Assembly: GCF_024609245.1 (NCBI RefSeq)
Contig: NZ_JANJYH010000002.1
Location: 492,357-556,356 of the forward strand
From: Haloarchaeobius sp. FL176
GTDB taxonomy: Archaea; Halobacteriota; Halobacteria; Halobacteriales; Natrialbaceae
Length of the DNA: 64,000 nucleotides
Direction: 5' to 3'
Under the pieces are notes generated by a model that did not search any database, was not told the DNA's origin, and worked only from the letters and a program-made list of their open reading frames with translations. This document shows, in pieces, positions 17,991-26,113 of the stretch. Position numbers and translations under genes: made by a program. Each line of letters opens with the position of its first letter. Position 1 is the stretch's first letter.

Positions 17991-18638
17991 ATGCCCTCGA
18001 CAGTCGTTCACGTGGCACTCGCCGGAATCGTCGGGTGTGCCCTCCTCGGTCGCGCGTTCTCCTGGCGCGCGCTGCTCGCGGTGGTCGGCCTGACGGTGCT
18101 CGTCGACCTGGACGTGTTCGTCGGGTTCGTCGTCGTCGGCGCGCACCGCGCGGCGTTCCACTCGCTACTGTTCCTCGCCGCCATCGGCGTCGTACTGCTC
18201 GCCGACCGCTCGCGCGGCGACGACTCCAGCCTCCGGAACCGGTTCGGCCCCACCGCTCACCGCGTCGGCGCCGTCGCGGTCGTCGCCGCCCTCTTCGGTG
18301 CCATCGGCCCGGACCTGATGACCAACGGCGCGAACCTGTTCTGGCCCGTCCACGACCAGTTCTACGCGTTCAACGGCGAGATGTACCTCTCGGACCGGAA
18401 GGGGTTCGTCCAGACGTTCGTCGAACTCGAGAGCGAAGAGCCCGCGAAGTCGGTCTCGCGCGGCTCCACGCAGGAGACACAGTACCACACGGGCGTGGAC
18501 ACGAACCCGGACCGTTCGGGCGACGCCGACGTGCAGGAGCGCGTGTTCCCGCTCGCAGACAGCGGCGAGCAGCTCCTGCTCGTCGTCACCGGGGCGTTCG
18601 TGATGGCGAGCCGGCTGTTCGACGAGTACGCGAACTGA
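17991..18638 (+). CDS. Membrane-bound metal-dependent hydrolase, YdjM/DUF457-like
   Basis: 215 aa integral membrane protein. MPSTVVHVALAG and VLVDLDVFVG supply the His and Asp pattern (His near the N-terminus, DxD after the second hydrophobic segment, HS in AAFHSLL) seen in the YdjM/DUF457 family. Hydrophobic stretches are near residues 5-20, 27-50, 58-72, 93-110 and 193-208. Substrate unknown. The start at 17991 places the first His at residue 7. Divergent from the HTH regulator, and followed after 59 bases by an acetyltransferase gene. Confidence 0.7.
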   Translation: MPSTVVHVALAGIVGCALLGRAFSWRALLAVVGLTVLVDLDVFVGFVVVGAHRAAFHSLLFLAAIGVVLLADRSRGDDSSLRNRFGPTAHRVGAVAVVAALFGAIGPDLMTNGANLFWPVHDQFYAFNGEMYLSDRKGFVQTFVELESEEPAKSVSRGSTQETQYHTGVDTNPDRSGDADVQERVFPLADSGEQLLLVVTGAFVMASRLFDEYAN

Positions 18639-18697
18639 GGCGGTCCCCGCCGACCGCGACCCGGACGACTGAAGCCGACCGCCGACGAAGCCGGCTC

Positions 18698-19201
18698 ATG
18701 GTCAGATCATACGACGCCGAGACGGACGAGGCGGCGCTCTGGCAGGCAAAGCGCGCGTTCGAACTCGGTCTCGGCTCCGGTACCGGCGGCGACGACAAGG
18801 AGGCGAAGTACGAGGGCAAGCTCACCGCGGCGTACCGGGAGTCGTGGTTCGAGTGGGTGGACCGCTGCGTCGCGGCCGACGAGCGCTGCGTCCTCGTCGA
18901 ACCCGGTGACGGGAGTGGCGACGGTGCGGACGCGCTTGCGGGCTACGTGTTCGTCCTCCCCGAGCGACTCGCTCACGTCTGGGACGCGGCGGTGCTGAAC
19001 GAGCTGTGGGTCGACCCGGACCACCGCGGCACGGGCGTCGCGGACGACCTCATGAGCGAAGCGGTCGCCTTCGCGCGGTCGCAGGACCTGCCGCTCGACC
19101 GGCTGGTGCTCGACGTGGACCGCGAGAACGAGCGGGCACAGGCGTTCTACGAGCGACACGGCTTCTCGCACTGGGGCGAGATGGTCGCCCGCGAGCTTTA
19201 A
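18698..19201 (+). CDS. GNAT family N-acetyltransferase
   Basis: 167 aa. The acetyl-CoA binding motif A is visible as LNELWVDPDHRGTGVADDLM (about residues 107-126) and motif B as LDVDRENERAQAFYERHGF near the C-terminus, the hallmark of GNAT enzymes of the RimI type. The acceptor is unknown. It ends convergently with the membrane protein gene on the other strand; the two stop codons overlap by 4 bases (19198-19201). Confidence 0.88.
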   Translation: MVRSYDAETDEAALWQAKRAFELGLGSGTGGDDKEAKYEGKLTAAYRESWFEWVDRCVAADERCVLVEPGDGSGDGADALAGYVFVLPERLAHVWDAAVLNELWVDPDHRGTGVADDLMSEAVAFARSQDLPLDRLVLDVDRENERAQAFYERHGFSHWGEMVAREL

Positions 19202-19827
19202 TCCTGCAGGAGGTACGCGCCGGCGCCGCCGAGCCCGCCGAACACGACCGGGTAGACGACCCCGAGGAAGGCGACGGTCCAGACGAGGGGGATGGTGAGG
19301 CTGTACTCGCCGGAGAACCAGAGCACCTCGACGGTCTCGGAATGGGCGAACAGGAACGTGCCCACGAGGGCGAACAGGACATACCCCACGAGGGTGAGTG
19401 CGCCGGCTGCGACCGCGTTCGCGATGTCGGTCGTCACGTCGCCGACCGAGACGCTTGCGAACCCGGCGAGCAGCAGGAACGCCGGCGGCACGACGAACGC
19501 GGCGGTGATGAGGCCACCGCCGGCCGCGTCGATGAGGTTCACCGAGGAGCTACCGGCCGGGCTGGTGTACGTCACGTCCACGAGGTTGGCGTTGTACAGC
19601 GCCATCCCGGCGGCCTTCCACGATGGGACGTTGTCGCTGACGAGCGCGACGAACGCCTCGCTACTGTTGTCCGGCTCCGGCAGGTTCGTCTGGGTCCACA
19701 GCAGGAACGTCAGCAGGTAGCTCGTCACGAACGCGACCGCGCCGGCTCCTGCACTGATGACGGCCGAGCGCAGGTCGACGCCGGTCTCGTTCGCCCGCGC
19801 GCCTCCGAGATTCGTGTTCGGTTCCAT
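19198..19827 (-). CDS. Haloarchaeal integral membrane protein of unknown function
   Basis: 209 aa with hydrophobic segments near residues 22-44, 104-128, 136-162 and 178-203, and an external loop of about 60 residues (NLPEPDNSSEAFVALV onward) between the first two. No catalytic motif is recognised. Gly- and Ala-rich transmembrane parts resemble other haloarchaeal multi-pass proteins of unknown role. A clear TATA box at 19855-19864 makes it a single-gene transcript. Confidence 0.75.
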   Translation of the reverse strand: MEPNTNLGGARANETGVDLRSAVISAGAGAVAFVTSYLLTFLLWTQTNLPEPDNSSEAFVALVSDNVPSWKAAGMALYNANLVDVTYTSPAGSSSVNLIDAAGGGLITAAFVVPPAFLLLAGFASVSVGDVTTDIANAVAAGALTLVGYVLFALVGTFLFAHSETVEVLWFSGEYSLTIPLVWTVAFLGVVYPVVFGGLGGAGAYLLQD

Positions 19828-19854
19828 GACAGGAGTGGATTCTGGCCCAGATGG

Positions 19855-19864
19855 TAAAAATATG
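19855..19864 (-). promoter_or_regulatory. TATA box of the membrane protein gene
   Basis: On the minus strand CATATTTTTA, 28-37 bases upstream of the ATG at 19827, the leaderless spacing. The rest of the 211-bp spacer up to 20038 is AT-richer than its surroundings and carries no gene that I can support. Confidence 0.55.
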
Positions 19865-20038
19865 CGGCAAACACACGGTGGGTTGCTTCGGTTGCGTTAG
19901 CTGTATCACATTTCGTTCAACTATTGTAGGGGTCGCTTTCAAGTACTGGCTCCACGAACCGAATCCGACAGTCGTCGGGAACTGGTGGGTGTCGCTCCGT
20001 CGCGGACTCGGTCACGGGCGGCTGGTCCCAGCGCACGG

Positions 20039-20728
20039 TCAGGGCTGGCCCGTCACGTCGAGGTCGGCCTCGCTGGCTTCGTACTCCTCGCGGGTGATGC
20101 TGTACCGATGTTGCGTGACCGGTTCGCCCGCTTTCAGCGCCCAGTTGCGCAGGGTGCCCTCCTTCTGCCCGCCGAAGCGTTCGACGTACCGCTCGATGGC
20201 CCGTCGGGAGTTCTCGTTCCCCCCGACGTGCTCGACGGCGACGACCTCTAAGTCGAGACGTTCGAACGCGAGCGCGACGAACGCGGCGGCGCGCTCGCCG
20301 GAGTAGCCCCGACCCCAGAACGGCTTGCGGAGCCAGGTCCCGAGCGTGCCGGTCCGGCGATCCCAGTCGATGCCCATGCCCGCGCCGCCAGCGAGCACGA
20401 GGTCAGTGTCGGCGTACGGTCCGCAGGGCGTGGGGCCGTCGATGCCGGCGGGTGCGTCGGCCGGGTCGACGTAGAGCTGGTACGAGGCGTTCTCGTCCGA
20501 TTCGAGCCCGTCACGGGTCGTCTCGAGGAACTCCAGGGTCTCCTTCGGGTGGGCGTGCGGGTCCCACGTGAGGTGTTCGGTCACCGCCTCGATGTCGGTC
20601 CCGTCCGAGCAGACCCGGTAGTACTCCAGCGGCTCCATCACTTCCGGGGTCGAGGGCAGCATGGTCAGGCGGTCGGTGTCGATGCGTCGCGGGAGCAGTC
20701 CCGCCCAGTCGGTGAACGTAATCGTCAT
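20039..20728 (-). CDS. RimJ/RimL-type GNAT acetyltransferase (first of three tandem paralogues)
   Basis: 229 aa. Begins with the typical IDTDRLTMLPSTPEVME, then motif A GTWLRKPFWGRGYSGERAAA (about residues 134-153) for acetyl-CoA, then VEHVGGNENSRRAIERYVER and FGGQKEGTLRNW, the standard RimJ/RimL ending. Family members acetylate protein N-termini or small molecules; the acceptor here is unknown. It is the first copy by coordinate and the last in transcription order of three genes on the minus strand, and is separated from the next by 77 bp. Confidence 0.9.
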   Translation of the reverse strand: MTITFTDWAGLLPRRIDTDRLTMLPSTPEVMEPLEYYRVCSDGTDIEAVTEHLTWDPHAHPKETLEFLETTRDGLESDENASYQLYVDPADAPAGIDGPTPCGPYADTDLVLAGGAGMGIDWDRRTGTLGTWLRKPFWGRGYSGERAAAFVALAFERLDLEVVAVEHVGGNENSRRAIERYVERFGGQKEGTLRNWALKAGEPVTQHRYSITREEYEASEADLDVTGQP

Positions 20729-20805
20729 GGCTGAATCTTGTTGTGCGTAGTGGTCGGTCGTTCGTGTTGGTCGGTCGTGTGGCGGTCGTCGTTCGAGTGC
20801 GGAAG

Positions 20806-21489
20806 TTAGTCCTCCACGTCCTGAAACGTGTGGTCGCGGTCGGGGTCGCTCGCCTGGTACTCCGCACGGCTGATGCTGTAGCGGACGGTGTCGACCGGCT
20901 CGCCGTCGAGCGTGATCTGGTTCCGGATGGTCCCCTCGCGCCGGCCGCCGAACCGCTCGACGTACTTCTCGACGGCCCGCCGGGAGTTCTCGTTGGCGTC
21001 GAGGTGGGTGACCGTCACCACGTCGAGGTCGAGCCGGTCGAACGCCAGCGAGACGAGCGCGGCGGCGCGCTCGCCGGAGTACCCCCGGCCCCAGAACGGC
21101 TTGCGGAGGCCGAAGGCGAAGTACGCGCTCCGGTGCTCCCAGTCGGCGAGCAGCTCGGCTTCGCCCGCCGGGGGTCCGGCCTCGTGGGCGTCGCCCGCTC
21201 GGCTGTCCGAGGCACGTCCCGCCTCGCTCGCCCCGGCCTCGCCTGCTTTCGGCCGGACGACGTAGGTCGCACCGATACCGTCCACCCAGCGCTCGTGGCG
21301 GCGGCCGAGCAGCTCCGCCGTGTCGTGTGGGTGCTCGTGGGGCGAGAGCGGGATGTACTCGAACCCCTCGGCGTCGACGGCGTCAGTCGAGAGGTGGCGG
21401 TACCGCTCGAACAGGTCCGCGTCGGCGGGGGACTCGTGTTCGAGGACCAGCCGCTCGGTCTCGATGCGGTCGGGGAACAGCTCACTCAT
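20806..21489 (-). CDS. RimJ/RimL-type GNAT acetyltransferase (second of three tandem paralogues)
   Basis: 227 aa, paralogous to both neighbours: IETERLVLEHESPADADLF at the N-terminus, motif A GLRKPFWGRGYSGERAAALV and THLDANENSRRAVEKYVERF. Unlike its neighbours it carries a low-complexity Gly/Ala/Glu insertion at about residues 82-113 in the middle of the fold, probably a surface loop. The start codon overlaps the end of the gene at 21482-22096 by 8 bases, so the two are translationally coupled. Confidence 0.9.
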   Translation of the reverse strand: MSELFPDRIETERLVLEHESPADADLFERYRHLSTDAVDAEGFEYIPLSPHEHPHDTAELLGRRHERWVDGIGATYVVRPKAGEAGASEAGRASDSRAGDAHEAGPPAGEAELLADWEHRSAYFAFGLRKPFWGRGYSGERAAALVSLAFDRLDLDVVTVTHLDANENSRRAVEKYVERFGGRREGTIRNQITLDGEPVDTVRYSISRAEYQASDPDRDHTFQDVED

Positions 21490-22096
21490 CGACGGTCAGC
21501 TCGACGATGGCGTCGGCGGCCGCGTACTCCTCGTGGCTGATGCTCCAGCGGTGGAGGTCCCGTGGCTCGCCGTCGAGTGTGAGCCAGTTCCGCAGCAGTC
21601 CCTCGTACGTGCCGCCCCAGCGGTCGACGTACTTCTCGATGGCCCGCTTCGAGTTCTCGTTCCCGGCCACACAGCCCGTGCCGACGAGTTCGAGGTCGAG
21701 CCGGTCGAACGTCAGCGCGACAAGGGCGTCCGCCCGTTCGCCGGAGTAGCCCCGTCCCCAGAACGGCTCGCGGAGCCAGACGCCGAAGCGGGCCGTCCGG
21801 CGGTCCCACAGCGGGATGAGGCTCGCGACGCCGGCGAACTCGCCGGCACGGTCCTCGTCACCGGCCGGATACATCGCCCAGTTCGCACGGCTCCCTTCGT
21901 CCCAGCGCTCCGCGGACTCGGCCAGGTAGTCGGCGGTCTCCTTCGGGGTGTGGTGCTGGCCCGCCGAGATGAACCGGCCGACCTCGGCGAACTCGTCGGT
22001 GCTCGTGTACTCGTACAGCTCGAACGCCCCCATCGACTCGTCGAGGCGTTCGTACCGCAGTCGCTCGGTCTCGAACGCGGCGGGGAACAGGCCCAT
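21482..22096 (-). CDS. RimJ/RimL-type GNAT acetyltransferase (third of three tandem paralogues)
   Basis: 204 aa, transcribed first in the tandem set. N-terminus FETERLRYERLDESMGAFEL, motif A GVWLREPFWGRGYSGERADA, then GCVAGNENSKRAIEKYVDRW and GGTYEGLLRNWL. The catalytic core keeps the acetyl-CoA loop (GRGYSG). The overlap of 8 bases with the next gene suggests one operon for at least these two. Acceptor substrate unknown. Confidence 0.9.
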   Translation of the reverse strand: MGLFPAAFETERLRYERLDESMGAFELYEYTSTDEFAEVGRFISAGQHHTPKETADYLAESAERWDEGSRANWAMYPAGDEDRAGEFAGVASLIPLWDRRTARFGVWLREPFWGRGYSGERADALVALTFDRLDLELVGTGCVAGNENSKRAIEKYVDRWGGTYEGLLRNWLTLDGEPRDLHRWSISHEEYAAADAIVELTVDE

Positions 22097-22169
22097 GCGC
22101 CTGCATCGTCCAGCCAGCTAAAAACGGTTCGCCAGGGATGTGTCTTCTTCACACTCTCCGTGGTGCTCC

Positions 22170-23627
22170 TCAGACCCGTTCGCGGAGGTCCCGCGCCGCC
22201 CGCTCCGCCGCGTTCGCCACGCGGGGCGAGCCCGCGCAGTCGCGGACCCACGAGAGGTAGTCGCGGTCGGAGTCGACGCCGACCGCACCGAGGGCAAGGG
22301 CGGCCTCCCGGACCGTGCGGTCGGGCTGTCGGGAGGGGTCCGCGAGGTCGCGCACTGCCCGACGGAGGTCACCCCGGTCCCTGCCTACGTCCAGGCCACC
22401 CGCCAGACAGTACGCGAGCGCGACGGTCGCGGCATCGGCGTCCGGCCCCTCACCGCCGGCGAACTGCCGGAGCCGGCCGAGCGCGTCGCCGACGAGGCCC
22501 GAGTCGTGGCGGGCCAGCACGCCGAGGGCGACGACCGCCCGGAACCGCGCGTCGGGGTCGTCGTCGCCGAGGTGTGCGCGAACCGCGTCGGCGACCGGCG
22601 CGACGGCGTCCGGCTCGTCGCGGGCGAGCTCCGTCAGCGCGAACAGCGCCCGGGCCCGGTTCCCGAAGGACTCCTCGTCGAGCATCGCCGTCAGGCGCTC
22701 GATGGCCGGTGGGGGCCCGCTGCCCCCGACGACCCGGTCGAGCAGCCCGCCGCCGTCGTCGTCCCCGTCCGCGACGAGGGCGGCCGCAGTCGGCGGGTCC
22801 TCCGCGGCCACGCCGACCGCAGTCGCGGCGCAGCGACGGACCCCGGCGTGGTCGTCGTCGAGCAGTTCGACGAGTCGGGTGCGGGTCTCGGCGTCGACCG
22901 TCGCCAGCCCGGCCAGCGCGGTGACGGCGGCCGTCGCCGGCCCCTCGTCGGCGAACGGGTCGGCGCGCAACCGGTCGAGCACGTCGAACAGCGCCGCGCG
23001 GGCCGGCTCCACGCGCTCTGGTTCCTCCCTGGCGACCCGTGCGAGTGCGGCTGCCGCGGCGGTCGGGTCGTCGTCGGTCTCCAGCCGGTCGACGCAGTCG
23101 GCCACGTCGATGGTGTCGAGGTCCGGCTCCGTCTCGGTCTCGCGCTCGACCGCCCGTCGGTAGAGCGCCCGCCGGTGGGGGTTGCAGATCTCGTAGTAGG
23201 TCCCGCCGACCTGGTCGACCGCGGCCGCCGTACAGCTGCCACAGCCGTCGGCGGTCCGCCGTGCGGTCGCCCGTAGCCCGGCGTCGTCGAGGAAGGTACC
23301 GGCACCGTCGTCCGGTTCGAGTCCGGCCCCCGCCGCGCCGTAGGCGAGGAACAGTCGCGTCAGGTCCGCGAGCTCGTCGGCGTCGGCCGGATGCGGCACC
23401 ATCGTCGCCTCGGCGTCGGCCCACGAGAGCGTCGAGAGCAGGTCGCCGAGCGAGCGCACGTCCGAGGCGTCCGCCTCGCGGATGTCGACGCCGTAGCGCC
23501 GGAAGAACGCCGCGTAGTCGGCGGCGTCGATGGCGTGACGCGCGCCGCGGCGGCTCGCGACCGCGGGCTCCGCGTCGAACGCGACGAAGACGCTGTCGGG
23601 AAGCGCGAAGAACAGTGGCTCGTCCAT
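22170..23627 (-). CDS. HEAT-repeat protein with a CxxC...C..H motif (first of two paralogues)
   Basis: 485 aa. From about residue 190 to the end the protein consists of Ala/Leu-rich helical repeats (for example TRTRLVELLDDDHAGVRRCA, AVVALGVLARHDSGLVGDAL) typical of HEAT scaffolds. The first about 110 residues form a conserved acidic domain shared with the neighbour. Between them is a small putative zinc site: CGSC near residue 129, then EICNPHR near 146, followed by a helix. The function is unknown; HEAT proteins usually bind other proteins. A TATAAG box at 23651-23656 is 24-29 bases upstream of the ATG. Confidence 0.75.
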   Translation of the reverse strand: MDEPLFFALPDSVFVAFDAEPAVASRRGARHAIDAADYAAFFRRYGVDIREADASDVRSLGDLLSTLSWADAEATMVPHPADADELADLTRLFLAYGAAGAGLEPDDGAGTFLDDAGLRATARRTADGCGSCTAAAVDQVGGTYYEICNPHRRALYRRAVERETETEPDLDTIDVADCVDRLETDDDPTAAAAALARVAREEPERVEPARAALFDVLDRLRADPFADEGPATAAVTALAGLATVDAETRTRLVELLDDDHAGVRRCAATAVGVAAEDPPTAAALVADGDDDGGGLLDRVVGGSGPPPAIERLTAMLDEESFGNRARALFALTELARDEPDAVAPVADAVRAHLGDDDPDARFRAVVALGVLARHDSGLVGDALGRLRQFAGGEGPDADAATVALAYCLAGGLDVGRDRGDLRRAVRDLADPSRQPDRTVREAALALGAVGVDSDRDYLSWVRDCAGSPRVANAAERAARDLRERV

Positions 23628-23727
23628 ACGTTCCGGTCCGCGTCCGGGCGTATAAGTTCGGCCCTGGGCCGCCGTCCGTCGCGCTGGCCCTGCCCCGGGA
23701 GCCGTCCCGTGCCGGCGGCTCTCGGCC

Positions 23728-25161
23728 TCAGGTCACGAACAGCTCGTCCGTCGCCCGCCCGCAGGCGTCCCGCAGCGCGTCGGTCCGCGCGCAGTCGGCC
23801 ACCCAGTCGACGTGCTCGGCGTCGCCGGGGCCGCCGAGGTGCCCGAGCGCGAACGTCGCCTCCCTGACGACCCGGTGCGGCCGCCGCGTCGGGTCGGCGA
23901 ACGTCCGCACGAGCGCGGTGAGGTCGTCCAGCTCGGACCCCACTTCCTGACCCGCGGCTGCGAGGACGCCGAGCCCGATGACGCCGGCGGCCGCGACGTG
24001 GCTCTCCTCGTCGGCGAGCCGTGCGAAGTCGGGCCGCCAGTCCGCCCCCCGTTCCGGGTCGGCGCGTGCGAGATTCGCGAGCGTGACCCCCGCGAGAAAG
24101 CGGATGCGCGGGCTCTCGTCCTCGGTCGCCGCACGGACCGAGTCCGCGTAGGGCTCGACCTGCGCGGGGTGGCTCCGCGCGAACTCCCGCAGCGCCGACA
24201 GCGCCTGCGTGCGACAGCGGGCCGAATCCGCCCCGAGCATCGACCCGAGCCGCCTGACGACGGGCGGGCGGCGCTCGGCGGCCGACCCCCCGAGGCTCTC
24301 CTCGTCCACGTCGAGCAACGCCTCGGGGCGCTCCCACGCGAGCGCGGCGATGGCGGCCGCGCTCGCCCCGCGGATGCTCTCGTCGTCGTCGCCCAGCCCC
24401 GCGACGAGCTGCTGGCGGACCGTCGAGTCGATGGTCCCGAGGTGGGTCAGCGCCGTCGTCACCGCCCGCAGGAAGTCCACACTGACGATGTGAGCCCCGC
24501 GCTGGGCCTCGAACGCGTCGACGAGCACGCCCGACACGGGCCGCAGCCGGTGTGGGTCGTCTGCCCCGATTTCGGCCAGCCGGTTCGCCGCGTCGGTCGG
24601 CAGCGCCTCCTCGCGCAGCCGGTCCGCGAGGTCGAACGCCTCCTCGTGTGCGGGTGGATCTGGCTCCTGGCGGGTCGCATCGACGTACTCGCGGTACACC
24701 TCGCGGTGGTGCTCCTCGCAGAGCCGGTAGCACGTCGCCGACCCGGTCGTCACCGTCAGCGCGCGCGCCTCGCACGCCTCGCACTCGTCGACGAGGTCGA
24801 CCGCCCGCTCGCGCGACGCCTCGTGCCGCCAGTAGCCGGGTCGCCGCGTCGGCCGCATCGCACCCCCCGAACGGGCGTATGCCTGCACCACCCGCGTCAG
24901 GTCCGCGAGTTCGTCAGCGTCGGCGGGCCGCTCGAACCGGGCGAACGAGGGCTGCCAGGTGACCCCGCCGAGGCGGTTCGCCAGTCCCGTCAGCGCACTC
25001 CCGTCTAGCTCGCGGTCCACGTTCGTCCCGAGTACCCCGCGCAGGAACGGCCCGTACGCCGCGCGGAACGCGTCCGCGCTGGCGACCCCGGCCGCCTCGA
25101 CCGGCGGGTCGAACGACACGGCCACGGTCGCCGGGAGGTCCCAGCCGGTGTCGAAAGCCAT
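23728..25161 (-). CDS. HEAT-repeat protein with a CxxC...C..H motif (second of two paralogues)
   Basis: 477 aa, same layout as the protein encoded at 22170-23627: acidic N-terminal domain ending DADELADLTRVVQAYARSGG, a putative zinc-binding stretch CEACEARAL...CYRLCEEHHREVYR (about residues 128-157), then HEAT-like repeats (QQLVAGLGDDDESIRGASAA and others). The two align along their full length, pointing to a local duplication. Each has its own TATA-like element (CTTAATATC at 25185-25193 here). Function unknown. Confidence 0.75.
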   Translation of the reverse strand: MAFDTGWDLPATVAVSFDPPVEAAGVASADAFRAAYGPFLRGVLGTNVDRELDGSALTGLANRLGGVTWQPSFARFERPADADELADLTRVVQAYARSGGAMRPTRRPGYWRHEASRERAVDLVDECEACEARALTVTTGSATCYRLCEEHHREVYREYVDATRQEPDPPAHEEAFDLADRLREEALPTDAANRLAEIGADDPHRLRPVSGVLVDAFEAQRGAHIVSVDFLRAVTTALTHLGTIDSTVRQQLVAGLGDDDESIRGASAAAIAALAWERPEALLDVDEESLGGSAAERRPPVVRRLGSMLGADSARCRTQALSALREFARSHPAQVEPYADSVRAATEDESPRIRFLAGVTLANLARADPERGADWRPDFARLADEESHVAAAGVIGLGVLAAAGQEVGSELDDLTALVRTFADPTRRPHRVVREATFALGHLGGPGDAEHVDWVADCARTDALRDACGRATDELFVT

Positions 25162-25450
25162 GCGCCACGTTTCGCCCGCCAGCGCTTAATATCTACGTCA
25201 GACGGGATGGGGAGTCGGCGGCGACGGGAGTGAGCGCCGTCGAGAGCTGGTTGCGCTCCGCGTTCCGGTGGCGAACCTCGGCCGGTACCCACTCGTCCCG
25301 CAACGCCCGCGGGTCCGTGATCATCGGTCGAGCGTTCGTCCGGGAGGACGGTAAGTCGACGGAGACTGGTGTGAAAGTGGTCCGGGATGGGACCGACCGA
25401 CAAGGATAAGTCGCTGAACCGCCCTCTTTCGGTAGCTTCGACGGGGAGAC

Positions 25451-26113
25451 ATGACCCAGGCGTACCGTTTCGAGGACGTCCTCACCGACGCCGTGCTCTC
25501 GCGCCATCGCGACCTGCTGGTCGCGGGGCCGAGCCGTGAGACGGTCCGGCCGGTCCCGACCCGCATCCTCGCGGAGGCTGCCGAACCGGGCGACGGCGCG
25601 GCGCTGGTGACGACCCGGGACGCCGCCCGCACGGTCCTCGACCGGGTCGTCCGTGACGTGCCCAGCCTCGACCGCGAGCGTCTCGGCGTCGTCGACTGCA
25701 CGCCCACTCACGACGTGGTCCGGGCGAACCCGCGCGAACGGCACTGGAGCGTGCCGTCGCCGACGGACCTGACCGGGGGGAGCATGGCCATCAACGAGTG
25801 TCTGGAGACGCTGCGAGACGCTGGCGCCGACCGTCGCCACCTCCTGTTCGACTCGTTGTCGACCCTGCTGCTCTCGGCCGACGCCGAGACCGTGTTCCGC
25901 TACGCCCACCAGGTGCTCCTGTCCGGCGGCGCGACCGGGCTGTCGCTCTTTCCAGTGTACACGAACGTCACCGACGGCACCGACTTCGAGCGGCTGAAGC
26001 ACCTGTTCGACGGGATGGTGCGGGTTCGCCGCCGCGGGGGCGGCCGCGAGGTCCGGTTCGTCGGGATGGACGGGACGCCGGCTGGCTGGGTCAGACTGGA
26101 CCAGGCCGAGTGA
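25451..26113 (+). CDS. KaiC/RecA-like protein lacking a recognisable P-loop (haloarchaeal family)
   Basis: 220 aa. The fold signature is RecA-like: an early strand RDLLVAGPSRETVRPVPTRI where a Walker A would be expected but GxxxxGK is absent, then RHLLFDSLSTLLLSADAETV resembling the Walker B strand of KaiC/GvpD proteins. So it is probably a non-ATPase regulator derived from the KaiC superfamily. Several haloarchaeal families of this kind exist; their roles are unknown. It is a single gene, convergent with ilvD; only a few bases separate the two stop codons. Confidence 0.6.
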   Translation: MTQAYRFEDVLTDAVLSRHRDLLVAGPSRETVRPVPTRILAEAAEPGDGAALVTTRDAARTVLDRVVRDVPSLDRERLGVVDCTPTHDVVRANPRERHWSVPSPTDLTGGSMAINECLETLRDAGADRRHLLFDSLSTLLLSADAETVFRYAHQVLLSGGATGLSLFPVYTNVTDGTDFERLKHLFDGMVRVRRRGGGREVRFVGMDGTPAGWVRLDQAE

